A stretch of 64,000 bases of DNA, from assembly GCF_001565895.1 (NCBI RefSeq), contig NZ_LSNE01000006.1:190965-254964 (forward strand), written 5' to 3'. The translations under genes were made by a program, and so were the position numbers. This stretch comes from Paraglaciecola hydrolytica (GTDB lineage: Bacteria; Pseudomonadota; Gammaproteobacteria; Enterobacterales; Alteromonadaceae). Within the stretch, counting starts at the first letter, position 1. Every line of letters begins with the position of its first letter. Below are positions 54,101 to 63,076 of the stretch, one piece after another. The notes under the pieces are model-generated. The model saw only the letters and a program-made list of their open reading frames with translations, ran no database searches and was not told the origin of the DNA.

Positions 54101-54252
54101 TTGCCGGTGTATTACTGTCAGCGTTTATGACCTTGTACATCGTGCCAACCGCCTATTATTTATTGGCTAAAAATACTCGTTCACCAAATGAATTAGCGGA
54201 TAAAATTGAAAAACTTGAAGCTACAATCGTTTATAAAAAAGGTGACATGTAA
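51145..54252 (+). CDS. RND multidrug efflux permease
   Basis: 1035-residue inner-membrane proton-driven pump of the hydrophobe/amphiphile RND family. Twelve membrane segments in two similar halves; the proton-relay Asp pair is in LAIGLVVDDAIVVLENI and the paired Lys region in GLAAKNGILIVEFA. N-terminal KRPVFASVVNLLLVVFG and GASASIIETRITQLLED are typical. It contains a run of nine G at 51673-51681. No outer-membrane channel gene adjoins, so it probably shares a TolC encoded elsewhere. Substrate unknown. Confidence 0.94.
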   Translation: MLLSDLSVKRPVFASVVNLLLVVFGIVSVSLMSLREYPDIDPPIVSINTNYPGASASIIETRITQLLEDRISGIEGIKNISSSSSNGRSSISIEFNLSRNIDAASNDVRERVSRALNNLPDQAEPPEVSKAGSNEDVVVWYNLRSDSLSVLELTDYADRYIVDRLSVVDGVANIRLGGGRNYAIKVWLDRNAMAARQITVADVESVIRSENVELPAGEVESINRDFEVRVARSFLTPEDFANLTIKASADGYLVKLGEIAKVELGSEDDEAEFRGGGVNMIGLGISKQSKANTLEVARAAKKAIEEIEHTLPDNIFIVPSYDSSIFIEASINEVYETLAVAVLMVVLVIYVFLGNVRATLIPAVTVPVSLVAAFIVMNALGFSINLLTLLALVLAIGLVVDDAIVVLENITRRIELGEPPLLAAYRGAREVGFAVIATTMVLIAVFVPLVFLEGNIGRLFTEFALAMAAAVAFSSVTALTLSPMMCSTLLKKREASTGFAHWVDTHFKKIEQRYFNSLNTTLHQSWWMALLVAMSIAALIQLAYLIPSELVPKEDRRNFFIQIQSAEGASFESNSANVKKVETILLKYLDAGEVERVLVRTPGFGNSAGIGIVGMPMKGDFEQSTFAVMDKVSAEMSEIPDIQAFAIMRSGISGGGIGRPVQFVLKGNTYEDLVSWRDILIDKARENTNLVRVDSDFKETWPQLLINIDKDRAADLGVSFSDIGRTLETMLGQRRVSTFLDRGQEYYVIMEGKKEDYRSPQSIDNIYVRSKTTNKLIPLDNLVTVEERATSSTLNRYNRMRSITISANLAEGYTVGEALEYLRHLVDTELPSEVSIDYKGESQMYQESGSSILFIFALALAITYLVLAAQFESWIHPLVIMLTVPMALVGALIGLYFAGMTMNIYSQIGLVMLIGLAAKNGILIVEFANQLRDAGLEFEEALRRAATQRLRPIVMTGFTTVFSALPLVLATGAGAESRTVIGMVIFAGVLLSAFMTLYIVPTAYYLLAKNTRSPNELADKIEKLEATIVYKKGDM

Positions 54253-54255
54253 GTT

Positions 54256-54321
54256 ATACCAATACGAATGATAAGTGATGGACTGCGCTAATTAGGGCAG
54301 TTCATCAATGTCTAATACCAA
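54256..54321. repeat. MITE-like palindromic element
   Basis: A 13 bp imperfect hairpin (TGATGGACTGCGC, TAATTA loop, GGGCAGTTCATCA; 54276-54307) is flanked by the motif ATACCAA at 54256-54262 and 54315-54321 in the same orientation. It sits between the RND pump stop and the rpoD terminator. Confidence 0.45.
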
Positions 54322-54354
54322 CTTCATTAAATAAATTCATAGGCAAAAATTGTG

Positions 54355-54390
54355 TAAAAAAAGCCCCGCATTTGCGGGGCTTTTTGTATG
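54355..54390 (-). terminator. Bidirectional terminator at the end of rpoD
   Basis: AAAAAAGCCCCGC-ATTT-GCGGGGCTTTTT has runs of A and T on both flanks and lies just past the rpoD stop; it can also end the RND transcript from the other side. Confidence 0.93.
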
Positions 54391-54399
54391 GGCATTGAC

Positions 54400-56241
54400 T
54401 TAATCGTCTAAGAAGCTTTTCAGCTGTTCTGAACGACTTGGATGACGCAACTTACGTAAGGCTTTAGCTTCAATCTGACGAATACGCTCACGAGTAACAT
54501 CAAACTGTTTGCCAACTTCTTCTAGGGTATGGTCGGTGTTCATATCGATACCAAAACGCATACGAAGTACTTTGGCTTCACGAGCTGTCAAACCAGCTAA
54601 TACTTCTTGAGTCGCATCTTTCAAACTGCCACCTGTAGCAGAATCCAGCGGCTGAATAATCGTACTGTCTTCGATAAAGTCACCTAAATGTGAATCTTCA
54701 TCATCACCTATGGGCGTTTCCATTGAGATTGGCTCTTTGGCGATTTTCAACACTTTACGGATTTTATCTTCCGGCATCATCATGCGTTCTGATAATTCTT
54801 CAGGAGTGGGTTCGCGTCCCATTTCCTGTAACATTTGACGACTGATACGGTTAAGTTTGTTAATCGTTTCAATCATGTGTACAGGAATACGGATAGTACG
54901 GGCTTGGTCAGCAATTGAACGGGTAATTGCTTGACGTATCCACCACGTAGCATAAGTAGAAAACTTATAACCACGACGGTATTCAAACTTATCTACTGCT
55001 TTCATCAAACCGATGTTGCCTTCTTGGATCAAATCCAAGAATTGCAAACCACGGTTGGTGTATTTTTTAGCAATAGAGATAACCAAACGTAAGTTGGCTT
55101 CAACCATTTCTTTTTTAGCGCGACGAGCTTTGGCTTCACCAATCGACATGCGACGGTTAATATCTTTGATATCAGCAATACATAAACCAGTTTCATCTTC
55201 GACTTGGTTCATTTTACTGATACTACGCTCTAATTCTTCTTGATGAACTTTCATATCTTCTGCGTAAGGCAGAGTTGAATTCAAAATTTTGAACAACCAC
55301 TCGGTGCTGGTTTCATTGCCAGAAAACGCTTTGATAAAGTCTTTTTTCGGCATTTTTGCGTTCATCACACAGTGTTTCATCACTATGCGTTCTTGCACAC
55401 GAACGCGATCCATCATGCCACGCATGTTTTTAACCATGCGATCAAATTGTTTAGGCGTTAATCTAAATTCTTTAAAAATTTCACTCAGGTCGAAAATCTC
55501 GGCACGAGCATCTTTATGCGAACGGCCTTTTTTAGCGATGACATCTCGAGTTTTTTCATACTGATGACGTAAGGCTGTGAATTTCTCACGAGCTAGCTCA
55601 GGATCGGGGCCGGTATCTTCTTCATCATCGGCATCCGAATCTTCATCGTCATCACCATCATCATCTTCGTCATCCAATTCTTTTTCGGATAATTCAGAAC
55701 CAATATGAGTGGCTGTTGGTGCGATGTCTTGCTCGTTTGGATCAACAAAACCAATAATGATATCGCTAAGACGAATCTCTTCGGCCTCAAACATATCCCA
55801 TTGGTCGAGTAAATAAGTGATTGCTTCAGGGTATTCTGCAACAGAACACTGAACCTGATTGATGCCTTCTTCGATGCGTTTGGCGATGACAATTTCACCT
55901 TCGCGGGTCAAAAGTTCAACCGTACCCATTTCGCGCATATACATACGCACTGGATCAGTTGTGCGACCTATTTCGCTTTCAACCGTGGCCAAAGCCTGAG
56001 CAGCTGCTTCCGCAACTTCCTCATCGGTATCACTTTCTTGCATCAATAATTCATCGGCATCAGGGGCTGATTCAAAGACCTTAATACCCATGTCATTGAT
56101 CATGCGAATGATGTCTTCAATCTGGTCCGAATCGACTATGTCTTGAGGAAGGTGATCGTTAACCTCCGCAAAAGTCAAATAGCCTTGTTCTTTACCTTTA
56201 GCAATGAGGAGTTTTATCTGCGACTGCTTGCTTTGCACCAT
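54400..56241 (-). CDS. rpoD: RNA polymerase sigma factor RpoD (sigma-70)
   Basis: 613-residue primary sigma factor. Region 1.1 at the N-terminus, region 1.2 ([21 protein letters not shown] cut as [16 protein letters not shown]), a non-conserved acidic insert ([12 protein letters not shown], about residues 190-215), regions 2.1-2.4 ([20 protein letters not shown], then [15 protein letters not shown]), region 3 and region 4.2 ([19 protein letters not shown]). Last gene of the rpsU-yqeY-dnaG-rpoD run. Confidence 0.98.
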   Translation of the reverse strand: MVQSKQSQIKLLIAKGKEQGYLTFAEVNDHLPQDIVDSDQIEDIIRMINDMGIKVFESAPDADELLMQESDTDEEVAEAAAQALATVESEIGRTTDPVRMYMREMGTVELLTREGEIVIAKRIEEGINQVQCSVAEYPEAITYLLDQWDMFEAEEIRLSDIIIGFVDPNEQDIAPTATHIGSELSEKELDDEDDDGDDDEDSDADDEEDTGPDPELAREKFTALRHQYEKTRDVIAKKGRSHKDARAEIFDLSEIFKEFRLTPKQFDRMVKNMRGMMDRVRVQERIVMKHCVMNAKMPKKDFIKAFSGNETSTEWLFKILNSTLPYAEDMKVHQEELERSISKMNQVEDETGLCIADIKDINRRMSIGEAKARRAKKEMVEANLRLVISIAKKYTNRGLQFLDLIQEGNIGLMKAVDKFEYRRGYKFSTYATWWIRQAITRSIADQARTIRIPVHMIETINKLNRISRQMLQEMGREPTPEELSERMMMPEDKIRKVLKIAKEPISMETPIGDDEDSHLGDFIEDSTIIQPLDSATGGSLKDATQEVLAGLTAREAKVLRMRFGIDMNTDHTLEEVGKQFDVTRERIRQIEAKALRKLRHPSRSEQLKSFLDD

Positions 56242-56387
56242 ATACCTTACACTTTTTGAATTGGTTGAAAACGCACCAAAATCAAAAGTGGAAATTGACT
56301 TGGCGCCAGTAATTAGCTGATTTGCTCGAGGGCGTTAGCGAATTAGCCAGTATAGCAGACTTCGCCTCTCTATCGCTATATGTTGGG

Positions 56388-58154
56388 TTACTTTTGTTCT
56401 TTTACAAGTAGATTGAACTCTTGTTTTTCTTCACTGGTTAAATTTCTTAGCCTAGATATTGACATTAGTTCGCTCATTCGGCTCTTTAAGTGCCAATCTA
56501 GCAGCCTAGTAAAACTATCTTGAAATACTTTAACCGGGTATTGTTCGGCAAAATCAGTATTGAGTAGTTTAGCTAAATGACTGCTTTGTGGATGATGGCG
56601 AAATTCTTCTAGAACCTGAGCTGTATTAGCCTGTGGGTGATTTTTGCAGAAGGCAAAGACTTCATTAAGCAGACTGATGCCGGCGATATTGGTTTCGGCT
56701 AAAAAAGCGGGATCAGCTGATGCACATTGCTTGGCTAAAGCTGGACTATCCAATAACAATCTAAGCATCATACGCACAGGCGACATGGTACTTTTATTGA
56801 GTGTAGACATATCCACTTTTTTAACATTACCATGGGAATTAGCTTTGGCTATGTCACGCTCTAGCTTGTGGCGATGATGTTCGCCCATGTGTGCACTAAG
56901 ATCAGAAGTCAAAATAGCGCGCTGATTGTCACCCACAATTTGTTCAATCAAAGGCATAGCCTGAGCTTTTAAAGCGGCTTTGCCTTCTGTACTACTAACA
57001 TGATGGCGCTGCAATAAATTTTCAAAAAAGAAACGTGAAAGTGGCATTGACTCGTTTTGCAGTTTGGCTTCAAAAGCGTCTTTGCCTATCTGGCGTACTA
57101 GTGTGTCGGGATCTTCACCGTCGGGTAAAAACAAAAACTTCATTTCAACCCCATCCTTAAGATAGGGCAGTGCATTTTCAAGGGCGCGCCAAGCAGCTTC
57201 ACGACCGGCCCTGTCTCCATCATAACAACAGATAATTTCATTGGTGGCACGAAATAACATCTGAATATGTTCAGCTGTAGTTGCTGTACCCAGTGATGCC
57301 ACAGCATAGTCAATGCCAAATTGGGCAAGGGCAACCACGTCCATATAACCTTCAACTATCATTACTCTAGCTAGATTGCGGTGTGCCTGTTTAGCCTGAT
57401 AAAAACCATAGAGTTCATGGCCTTTATGAAAAATGCGAGTTTCAGGTGAGTTGAGATATTTCGGACCGCCGTCTTCTAATACTCGCCCACCAAAACCGAC
57501 CACCCGACCACGTTTATCTCGGATCGGAAACATAATGCGATCACGGAAGAAGTCAAAACGTCGACGATTGTCGTTTTCGGTAATGAGTTTTAGATCTAAT
57601 AATTGTTGTTGTGCCTGCGGATTAGTACCAAAAGCACGTAACATGCCGTCCCATTCGGATGGGGCATAACCAATACCAAAAGCTTTAACGATATCACCGC
57701 TAAGTCCACGACCTTTGAGGTAGTTAACCGCTTTGTCTTTTTCACCATGGATTTTGAGTTGTTGCGCAAAAAACTTGGCGGCTTTTTCCATTAACTCGTA
57801 ATCGTCTTGAATCTGTTGTTTTTGCTGAGCAGTGGGAGCTGGGGCTGAATTCTCTTCGCGTGGAACCTCAATGCTATGATAATTTGCAAGTTCTTCAATC
57901 GCTTCAGGGAATTCTAAGCGGTCATATTCCATCAAGAATGAAATGACGTTGCCATGGGCGCCACAACCAAAACAATGATAAAACTGCTTATCTTGGCTAA
58001 CAGTGAAAGAGGGACTTTTTTCGTTATGAAAGGGACAGCAGGCTTGGTAATTACGACCGGCTTTTTTTAAACGCACACGGCTGTCTATTACTTCGACAAT
58101 GTCGCTGCGTGCGATCATATCGTCAATAAATTCGCGCGGGATACGGCCAGCCAT
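56388..58154 (-). CDS. dnaG: DNA primase
   Basis: 588-residue primase that makes RNA primers for replication. Zinc finger CCPFHNEKSPSF...FHCFGCG-type (C40, H43, C61, C64 region; here YHCFGCGAHGN), TOPRIM domain with VEGYMDVVALAQ and CYDGDRAGREAA, and a C-terminal helicase-binding domain. The frame extends 14 codons upstream, but ATG 58154 gives the conserved start MAGRIPREFIDDMIARSDIV and has a GAGTGG site. Between yqeY and rpoD on the same strand. Confidence 0.97.
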   Translation of the reverse strand: MAGRIPREFIDDMIARSDIVEVIDSRVRLKKAGRNYQACCPFHNEKSPSFTVSQDKQFYHCFGCGAHGNVISFLMEYDRLEFPEAIEELANYHSIEVPREENSAPAPTAQQKQQIQDDYELMEKAAKFFAQQLKIHGEKDKAVNYLKGRGLSGDIVKAFGIGYAPSEWDGMLRAFGTNPQAQQQLLDLKLITENDNRRRFDFFRDRIMFPIRDKRGRVVGFGGRVLEDGGPKYLNSPETRIFHKGHELYGFYQAKQAHRNLARVMIVEGYMDVVALAQFGIDYAVASLGTATTAEHIQMLFRATNEIICCYDGDRAGREAAWRALENALPYLKDGVEMKFLFLPDGEDPDTLVRQIGKDAFEAKLQNESMPLSRFFFENLLQRHHVSSTEGKAALKAQAMPLIEQIVGDNQRAILTSDLSAHMGEHHRHKLERDIAKANSHGNVKKVDMSTLNKSTMSPVRMMLRLLLDSPALAKQCASADPAFLAETNIAGISLLNEVFAFCKNHPQANTAQVLEEFRHHPQSSHLAKLLNTDFAEQYPVKVFQDSFTRLLDWHLKSRMSELMSISRLRNLTSEEKQEFNLLVKEQK

Positions 58155-58289
58155 TAAACCACTCTTTTTAATTCGAAGGGGTGAACATAATGCCACAGCA
58201 AGATGCTAGGACTAAGCCTAAAAACAAATAAACCGCAAAATAAGCTGAGTTATTGTTGCGGTTTATCGATGAATATTTGACTGTGGAGA

Positions 58290-58736
58290 TTAAGCGTTTA
58301 AGGTCGCTTTAATTTTCCCACTTAACAGGCCCATATCAACTCGCCCTTGTACCTTTGGTTTTAACCAAGCCATGACTTTACTCATGTCTTGCATACCAGC
58401 TGCTTGGGTTTCGGTGACTGCTTGAGCGACTAAAATAGATAACTCTTCGTCGCTTAGGGCTTGAGGCAAGAAATCTTGCAATACCTCAATTTCAGCTAGT
58501 TCGATGTCAACTAAGTCCTGACGCTTGGCTTGTTCAAATTGACTGGCTGCATCTTTTCTTTGTTTAACCATTTTGGTTAACAAAGCGATAATGTCGCTGT
58601 CATTGAGCTCAATACGCTCGTCAACTTCTCTTTGTTTCACACCAGCTAGAGCCATACGAATAGTGCCAAGGCGAATTTTGTCCTTGGCTCGCATAGCTTC
58701 TATTTGCGCATTTTTTAAATTATCTAACAAAGACAT
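58290..58736 (-). CDS. yqeY: GatB/YqeY domain-containing protein
   Basis: 148 residues, the YqeY fold shared with the C-terminal tRNA-binding domain of GatB. Conserved blocks: NAQIEAMRAKDKIRLGTIRM, KQREVDERIEL, FLPQALSDEELSILV, DMSKVMAWLKPKVQGRVDMG. The function of stand-alone YqeY is not settled. Lies between rpsU and dnaG, separating two members of the classical macromolecular-synthesis operon, an order seen in several gammaproteobacteria. Confidence 0.93.
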   Translation of the reverse strand: MSLLDNLKNAQIEAMRAKDKIRLGTIRMALAGVKQREVDERIELNDSDIIALLTKMVKQRKDAASQFEQAKRQDLVDIELAEIEVLQDFLPQALSDEELSILVAQAVTETQAAGMQDMSKVMAWLKPKVQGRVDMGLLSGKIKATLNA

Positions 58737-58818
58737 GATATGACTCGAAGAAAATCTGAAAATGATCTAGAAATAAAATATCACGAGACGCGTTAGTTCT
58801 AACGCGCCATCGGTGAGA

Positions 58819-59034
58819 TTAATATAATCTGATGCGGCGTGCGTTTTCGCGAGATAACTTTTTCAATAAACGCTTTTTAGCTGCTGCTTTTTTACGTTTA
58901 CGTTCCCACGTAGGTTTTTCAAAAAATTCACGACGACGAACTTCAGAAAGAACTCCTGCTTTTTCACATGAACGTTTAAAACGACGTAACGCAACATCAA
59001 AAGGTTCGTTCTCTCTAACTTTAACGATTGGCAT
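58819..59034 (-). CDS. rpsU: 30S ribosomal protein S21
   Basis: 71 residues, strongly basic, identical in layout to E. coli S21 ([20 protein letters not shown] split as [18 protein letters not shown], then [15 protein letters not shown] and a Lys/Arg-rich tail). GAGGTGAG ribosome site. First gene of the rpsU-yqeY-dnaG-rpoD unit, divergent from tsaD across 214 bp. Confidence 0.98.
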   Translation of the reverse strand: MPIVKVRENEPFDVALRRFKRSCEKAGVLSEVRRREFFEKPTWERKRKKAAAKKRLLKKLSRENARRIRLY

Positions 59035-59248
59035 TAAAATCTCACCTCAAAATAAAAACTTGATTTGCCAGCTCATTTGTCAGCTAGCGCGGTTAAAAAT
59101 GGTGCGGAATTCTAATCATATCCGCATGTGATGTAAAGGCTTGATAACTTAAATATTCTATTTCTACCAAGAAATTTAAGTTAAATTTTGTGCTTGCGAG
59201 GCAAATCAGTACAATAGCGCCCAATTTGAGCAGTATTGGATAGTGCAA

Positions 59249-60262
59249 ATGCGAGTGTTGGGCATAGAAACCTCATGTGATGAAACAGGCGTGGCGATTT
59301 ATGATGAGGCTTTAGGTTTAATGTCTCATAAATTATATAGTCAGGTGAAGTTACACGCTGATTATGGTGGCGTTGTGCCTGAACTAGCCTCGCGGGATCA
59401 CGTACGCAAATTGTTACCTTTGATTAATCAAGCGATGGCTGAGGCCAATTGTCAGCCCAGTGATATTAATGGTATTGCCTTTACTAAAGGCCCTGGTTTA
59501 GTTGGCGCATTGTTAGTGGGGTCATCTGTTGCGCGTAGTTTAGCTTATGCGTGGAAAGTACCTGCGGTAGGTGTACATCATATGGAAGGGCATTTATTGG
59601 CACCTATGTTGGATGAGCCTGCGCCTGAATTTCCTTTTGTCGCACTATTAGTGTCGGGAGGTCATTCGATGTTGGTTAGTGTAAAAGGTATCGGCTCTTA
59701 TGAAATACTCGGTGAATCTGTTGATGATGCTGCAGGAGAAGCCTTTGATAAGACCGCTAAATTGCTCGGTTTAGATTATCCTGGTGGTCCGTTATTAGCG
59801 AAATTAGCCGATAGTGGCGAAGCGGGGCATTACCAATTTCCTCGTCCGATGACCGACAGGCCGGGTCTGGATTTTAGTTTTAGTGGCTTAAAAACCTTTG
59901 CAGCTAATACCATTCGAGCTGCAAACGATGATCCTCAAACTCGCGCCAATATAGCCTACGCATTTCAAGAAGCGGTGGTTGACACCTTAGTGATTAAATG
60001 TCGTCGCGCACTTAAACTAACCGGGCTTAAACGTTTAGTCATTGCGGGTGGAGTAAGTGCTAATAAGCAATTACGTGAATCACTGCAAGAAATGATGGTA
60101 AAGATGCAAGGCGAGGTGTTTTATCCACGCATGGAATTTTGTACAGATAATGGCGCGATGATCGCTTATGCCGGTTTACAACGTTTATGTGCGGGCGAAA
60201 GGGAACCCTTGTCTACTAAAGCACAACCTAGATGGCCACTGGATAGCCTCAATCCACTTTAA
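59249..60262 (+). CDS. tsaD: tRNA t6A37 threonylcarbamoyltransferase TsaD
   Basis: 337 residues, the length of E. coli TsaD, which transfers threonylcarbamoyl to A37 of ANN-decoding tRNAs. ASKHA-fold ATPase with [15 protein letters not shown], the metal-binding HHMEGH (about residues 111-116), VSGGHSMLV and [14 protein letters not shown] two codons earlier is in frame, but GGAT lies too close to it; ATG 59249 matches the family start [10 protein letters not shown]. Confidence 0.97.
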   Translation: MRVLGIETSCDETGVAIYDEALGLMSHKLYSQVKLHADYGGVVPELASRDHVRKLLPLINQAMAEANCQPSDINGIAFTKGPGLVGALLVGSSVARSLAYAWKVPAVGVHHMEGHLLAPMLDEPAPEFPFVALLVSGGHSMLVSVKGIGSYEILGESVDDAAGEAFDKTAKLLGLDYPGGPLLAKLADSGEAGHYQFPRPMTDRPGLDFSFSGLKTFAANTIRAANDDPQTRANIAYAFQEAVVDTLVIKCRRALKLTGLKRLVIAGGVSANKQLRESLQEMMVKMQGEVFYPRMEFCTDNGAMIAYAGLQRLCAGEREPLSTKAQPRWPLDSLNPL

Positions 60263-60268
60263 TTAATA

Positions 60269-60862
60269 TTAACTGTATTTCTGCCTTATTTTTGGTTCTT
60301 GCCCCTTAACGAGGCGGATTAAATTATCTTTGTGTCTGACGATAATAAGTACGGCGAGCATGGCGACCGGTAAAGCGTATGCCGCTTTGACAAACCATGT
60401 AATAAATGGGGCTAGGCTGACAGTTATGACCGCGGCTAACGAAGAATAACCACTGCAAAATAGTACTATTAGCCAAATGACGATCAACATCAAGGATAAA
60501 TCTAAACCTATAGGTAATAAGGCGCCAAAAGCAGTAGCTACGGCTTTACCACCAGAAAATCCAAAAAACACAGGGAAAATATGCCCTAGGCAAACCGCCA
60601 CGGCCACTAGGCCCAACTCGATGGGATTTAAGCCCAAAAAATAGGCGCCCCAAACTGAAACTGTACCTTTAAGAATATCAAACACCAATACCAATGCTGC
60701 TGGCAATTTACCGGCTATTCTTAGTACATTAGTGGCGCCCGGATTATGTGAGCCTTGTGTACGTGGATCATCCTTGCCAAACAAGCGACAAACGATAATG
60801 GCACTGGAAACAGAACCCACTAAATAGGCACAGGCAATAATTAAAATTGTCATTGCTGTCAT
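60269..60862 (-). CDS. plsY: Glycerol-3-phosphate acyltransferase PlsY
   Basis: 197-residue inner-membrane enzyme that acylates glycerol-3-phosphate with acyl-phosphate in phospholipid synthesis. The three family motifs are visible: [24 protein letters not shown] and the [10 protein letters not shown] loop. Five membrane segments. The frame is open 12 codons further upstream; ATG 60862 or 60853 fits the family length. Convergent with tsaD and divergent from folB. Confidence 0.94.
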   Translation of the reverse strand: MTAMTILIIACAYLVGSVSSAIIVCRLFGKDDPRTQGSHNPGATNVLRIAGKLPAALVLVFDILKGTVSVWGAYFLGLNPIELGLVAVAVCLGHIFPVFFGFSGGKAVATAFGALLPIGLDLSLMLIVIWLIVLFCSGYSSLAAVITVSLAPFITWFVKAAYALPVAMLAVLIIVRHKDNLIRLVKGQEPKIRQKYS

Positions 60863-60938
60863 ATACTTGTCTTGGGCAAAAAGGTTACAATTTAGCAAGA
60901 ATATATTAAAGCTCAGTAAAATACAGCGCGGATCAGCT

Positions 60939-61295
60939 ATGGATAAAATTTACATTGAGGGCTTAGAGGTGTTCTCGTTAATTGGTGTGTATGATTGGGA
61001 GAGGGTAGCTAAGCAAAGATTGTTAGTAGATGTAAGCTTATATACCGATCTGTCAAAGGCAGCCAGCTCCGATAAAGTCGAACACACAGTCAACTATGCC
61101 GAGGTCGCTAGTTGTATTGAATTGGTCGCAAGCAACAGTAAATTTGAGCTGATTGAAGCCTTAGCCAATGAAATGATCAACACCATCTTTATACAATTTC
61201 CGCTCCTAAAAGTTTGTCTTAAATTAAGTAAACCCGATATCTTGCCCAATGCGCGTAATGTTGCGGTAGAGTTCACGCGGGACAATCCAAATTGA
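60939..61295 (+). CDS. folB: Dihydroneopterin aldolase
   Basis: 118-residue folate-pathway enzyme that converts dihydroneopterin to 6-hydroxymethyl-dihydropterin. Typical segments: [40 protein letters not shown] and [18 protein letters not shown]. The frame extends 24 codons upstream into the divergent plsY start region; the ATG at 60939 (GGATCAGCT upstream) matches the family start. Its stop overlaps the folK start. Confidence 0.94.
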   Translation: MDKIYIEGLEVFSLIGVYDWERVAKQRLLVDVSLYTDLSKAASSDKVEHTVNYAEVASCIELVASNSKFELIEALANEMINTIFIQFPLLKVCLKLSKPDILPNARNVAVEFTRDNPN

Positions 61296-61807
61296 AGCAT
61301 TTAGCCTCTGGTCAGCACCTAATTTATATTAGTGTTGGCAGCAATATTGAACGTGAGAAACATACTAAAGCTGGATTACAGGCGATGTATGAGGTTTTTG
61401 GACATTTACAACTCTCTCGAGTGTATGAGAGTGAGTCAGTGGGCTTTGCCGGACATAATTTTTATAATCTAGTGGTTAAAGCTCAAACAAGCCTAAGTAT
61501 TGAACAAGTATGCCTAGCCTTAAAACAAATCGAAGATCAAAACAAAAGACAACGTGGTACCGCCAAGTTTTCACCACGAACCCTTGATTTAGATTTATTG
61601 TTATTTGACGATGTTGTAAGCCGAGATCCTGTTGAATTGCCCCGTTCAGAAATCTTGTTTAATGCTTTTGTATTACAACCATTGGCTGAAATAGCTGGTG
61701 AGCAAATTCACCCTGTGGTTGGCAGTACCTTTAGCACCCTGTGGCACGAATATGATAAATCCCAACAACAATTATGGCCGATTGAATTTACATGGAATGA
61801 AAATTAA
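61292..61807 (+). CDS. folK: 6-hydroxymethyl-dihydropterin pyrophosphokinase
   Basis: 171-residue HPPK, next step after FolB in folate synthesis. Conserved residues: [10 protein letters not shown] at the N-terminus, [23 protein letters not shown] (metal-binding DxD) and [12 protein letters not shown]. The start is TTG overlapping the folB stop as TTGA; no in-frame ATG occurs before the conserved core, so a TTG start coupled to folB termination is likely. Confidence 0.92.
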   Translation: MKHLASGQHLIYISVGSNIEREKHTKAGLQAMYEVFGHLQLSRVYESESVGFAGHNFYNLVVKAQTSLSIEQVCLALKQIEDQNKRQRGTAKFSPRTLDLDLLLFDDVVSRDPVELPRSEILFNAFVLQPLAEIAGEQIHPVVGSTFSTLWHEYDKSQQQLWPIEFTWNEN

Positions 61808-61809
61808 AC

Positions 61810-62610
61810 ATGACTTTATTTGAAATTATTATATTAGCGATAATTCAGGGTTTAACTGAATTTTTACCTATATCCAGCTCTGCTCATCTTATTTTACCTT
61901 CAGCTGTGTTGGGCTGGCACAATCAGGGTTTAGCCTATGATGTGGCCGTGCATGTTGGCAGTCTGTTGGCCGTGATGATTTATTTTCGTAATGACATTAG
62001 CAGATTGACTGTCGCTTGGTTCAAACATGGTTTAAGTAAACAACAAAGCACTGACAGTAAACTGGCTTGGTGGGTCGTACTTGCAAGCATTCCTGCTATT
62101 ATAATCGGTTTTTTACTGAAAGATTTTATTGAAGTCTATGGCCGTAGTGCACTAGTAATTGCCACCACAACTATCGTATTTGGTTTGTTGCTGTGGTATG
62201 CCGATAGAAAAGCCACGCTCGCCAAAAATATTACCCAGATTACCTGGAAAAATGCACTATTTATTGGTATTGCCCAAGCTATTGCGGTTATTCCCGGTAC
62301 TTCAAGGTCAGGCATCACCATGACGGCCGGCCTGATGTTAGGCCTTGATCGTGAAAGTGCCGCACGTTTCTCCTTTTTATTGTCTATTCCTGTCATTTTA
62401 GGCGCAGGTTTGTTAGCCACAGTAGATTTGCTGCAAAGCCCTGATCCCGTGCAGTGGTTGGAATTGTTATTAGGTGCGGCTTTTTCCTTTGTATGTGCCT
62501 ATGCTTGTATCTACCTATTTTTAGCCTGGATTTCACGTATTGGCATGTTGCCTTTTGTGATATATCGCTTGATTTTAGGCTCGTTATTACTACTGTATGT
62601 ATTTTTTTGA
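61810..62610 (+). CDS. uppP: Undecaprenyl-diphosphatase UppP
   Basis: 266-residue inner-membrane BacA-type phosphatase that recycles the lipid carrier for cell-wall synthesis. Motifs [17 protein letters not shown] (residues about 15-31) and [18 protein letters not shown] with its catalytic PGTSRSG are intact, with about eight membrane segments. Starts 2 bp after folK, so it is probably on the same transcript. Confidence 0.96.
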   Translation: MTLFEIIILAIIQGLTEFLPISSSAHLILPSAVLGWHNQGLAYDVAVHVGSLLAVMIYFRNDISRLTVAWFKHGLSKQQSTDSKLAWWVVLASIPAIIIGFLLKDFIEVYGRSALVIATTTIVFGLLLWYADRKATLAKNITQITWKNALFIGIAQAIAVIPGTSRSGITMTAGLMLGLDRESAARFSFLLSIPVILGAGLLATVDLLQSPDPVQWLELLLGAAFSFVCAYACIYLFLAWISRIGMLPFVIYRLILGSLLLLYVFF

Positions 62611-62629
62611 TTAAGGTAGACCACTCAAC

Positions 62630-62998
62630 ATGACTACTATTTTTAGTAAAATTATCGATAAATCTATTCCGGCAGACATTTTGTATGAAGATGAACTTGC
62701 CTTGGCATTTAAAGATATTAATCCACAAGCCCCTATTCATTTTTTAGTTATCCCTAAAAAAGCTATCGCTACAATTAATGACATTGAAGAAGCAGATAAA
62801 ACATTGGTAGGCCATTTATATTGGGTCGCGGCCAAGTTGGCTGCAGAGATGGGTTTTGCCCAAGATGGTTACCGTGCGGTCATGAACTGCAATGAACACG
62901 GTGGCCAGACGGTTTACCATATTCATTTACATGTGTTGGCGGGTAAAGCCTTAGGTTGGCCTCCTTATCAAGACAAGCTAAAACCTAAGCTGGTTTAG
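62630..62998 (+). CDS. hinT: HIT family purine nucleoside phosphoramidase
   Basis: 122-residue histidine-triad protein. The triad motif is HIHLHVL with the upstream GGQTVYH; the N-terminal part TIFSKIIDKSIPADILYED is the usual HinT start. Hydrolyses adenosine phosphoramidates in the family. Follows uppP by 19 bp and precedes a strong terminator. Confidence 0.95.
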   Translation: MTTIFSKIIDKSIPADILYEDELALAFKDINPQAPIHFLVIPKKAIATINDIEEADKTLVGHLYWVAAKLAAEMGFAQDGYRAVMNCNEHGGQTVYHIHLHVLAGKALGWPPYQDKLKPKLV

Positions 62999-63020
62999 AT
63001 AGAAAATAGATTAGCTAAAT

Positions 63021-63058
63021 AAAAAGCCCCAACATATAGATGATGTTGGGGCTTTTTT
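63021..63058 (+). terminator. Bidirectional intrinsic terminator
   Basis: AAAAAGCCCCAAC-ATATAGATGAT-GTTGGGGCTTTTTT between convergent hinT and the peptidase gene, with runs of A and T on both flanks. Confidence 0.95.
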
Positions 63059-63076
63059 AATATTAAATATTGAACT

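Noticed and set aside
55289-55564. ORF of 91 codons opposite rpoD
   Set aside because: Shadow of a highly conserved sigma-factor gene; no coding features of its own.
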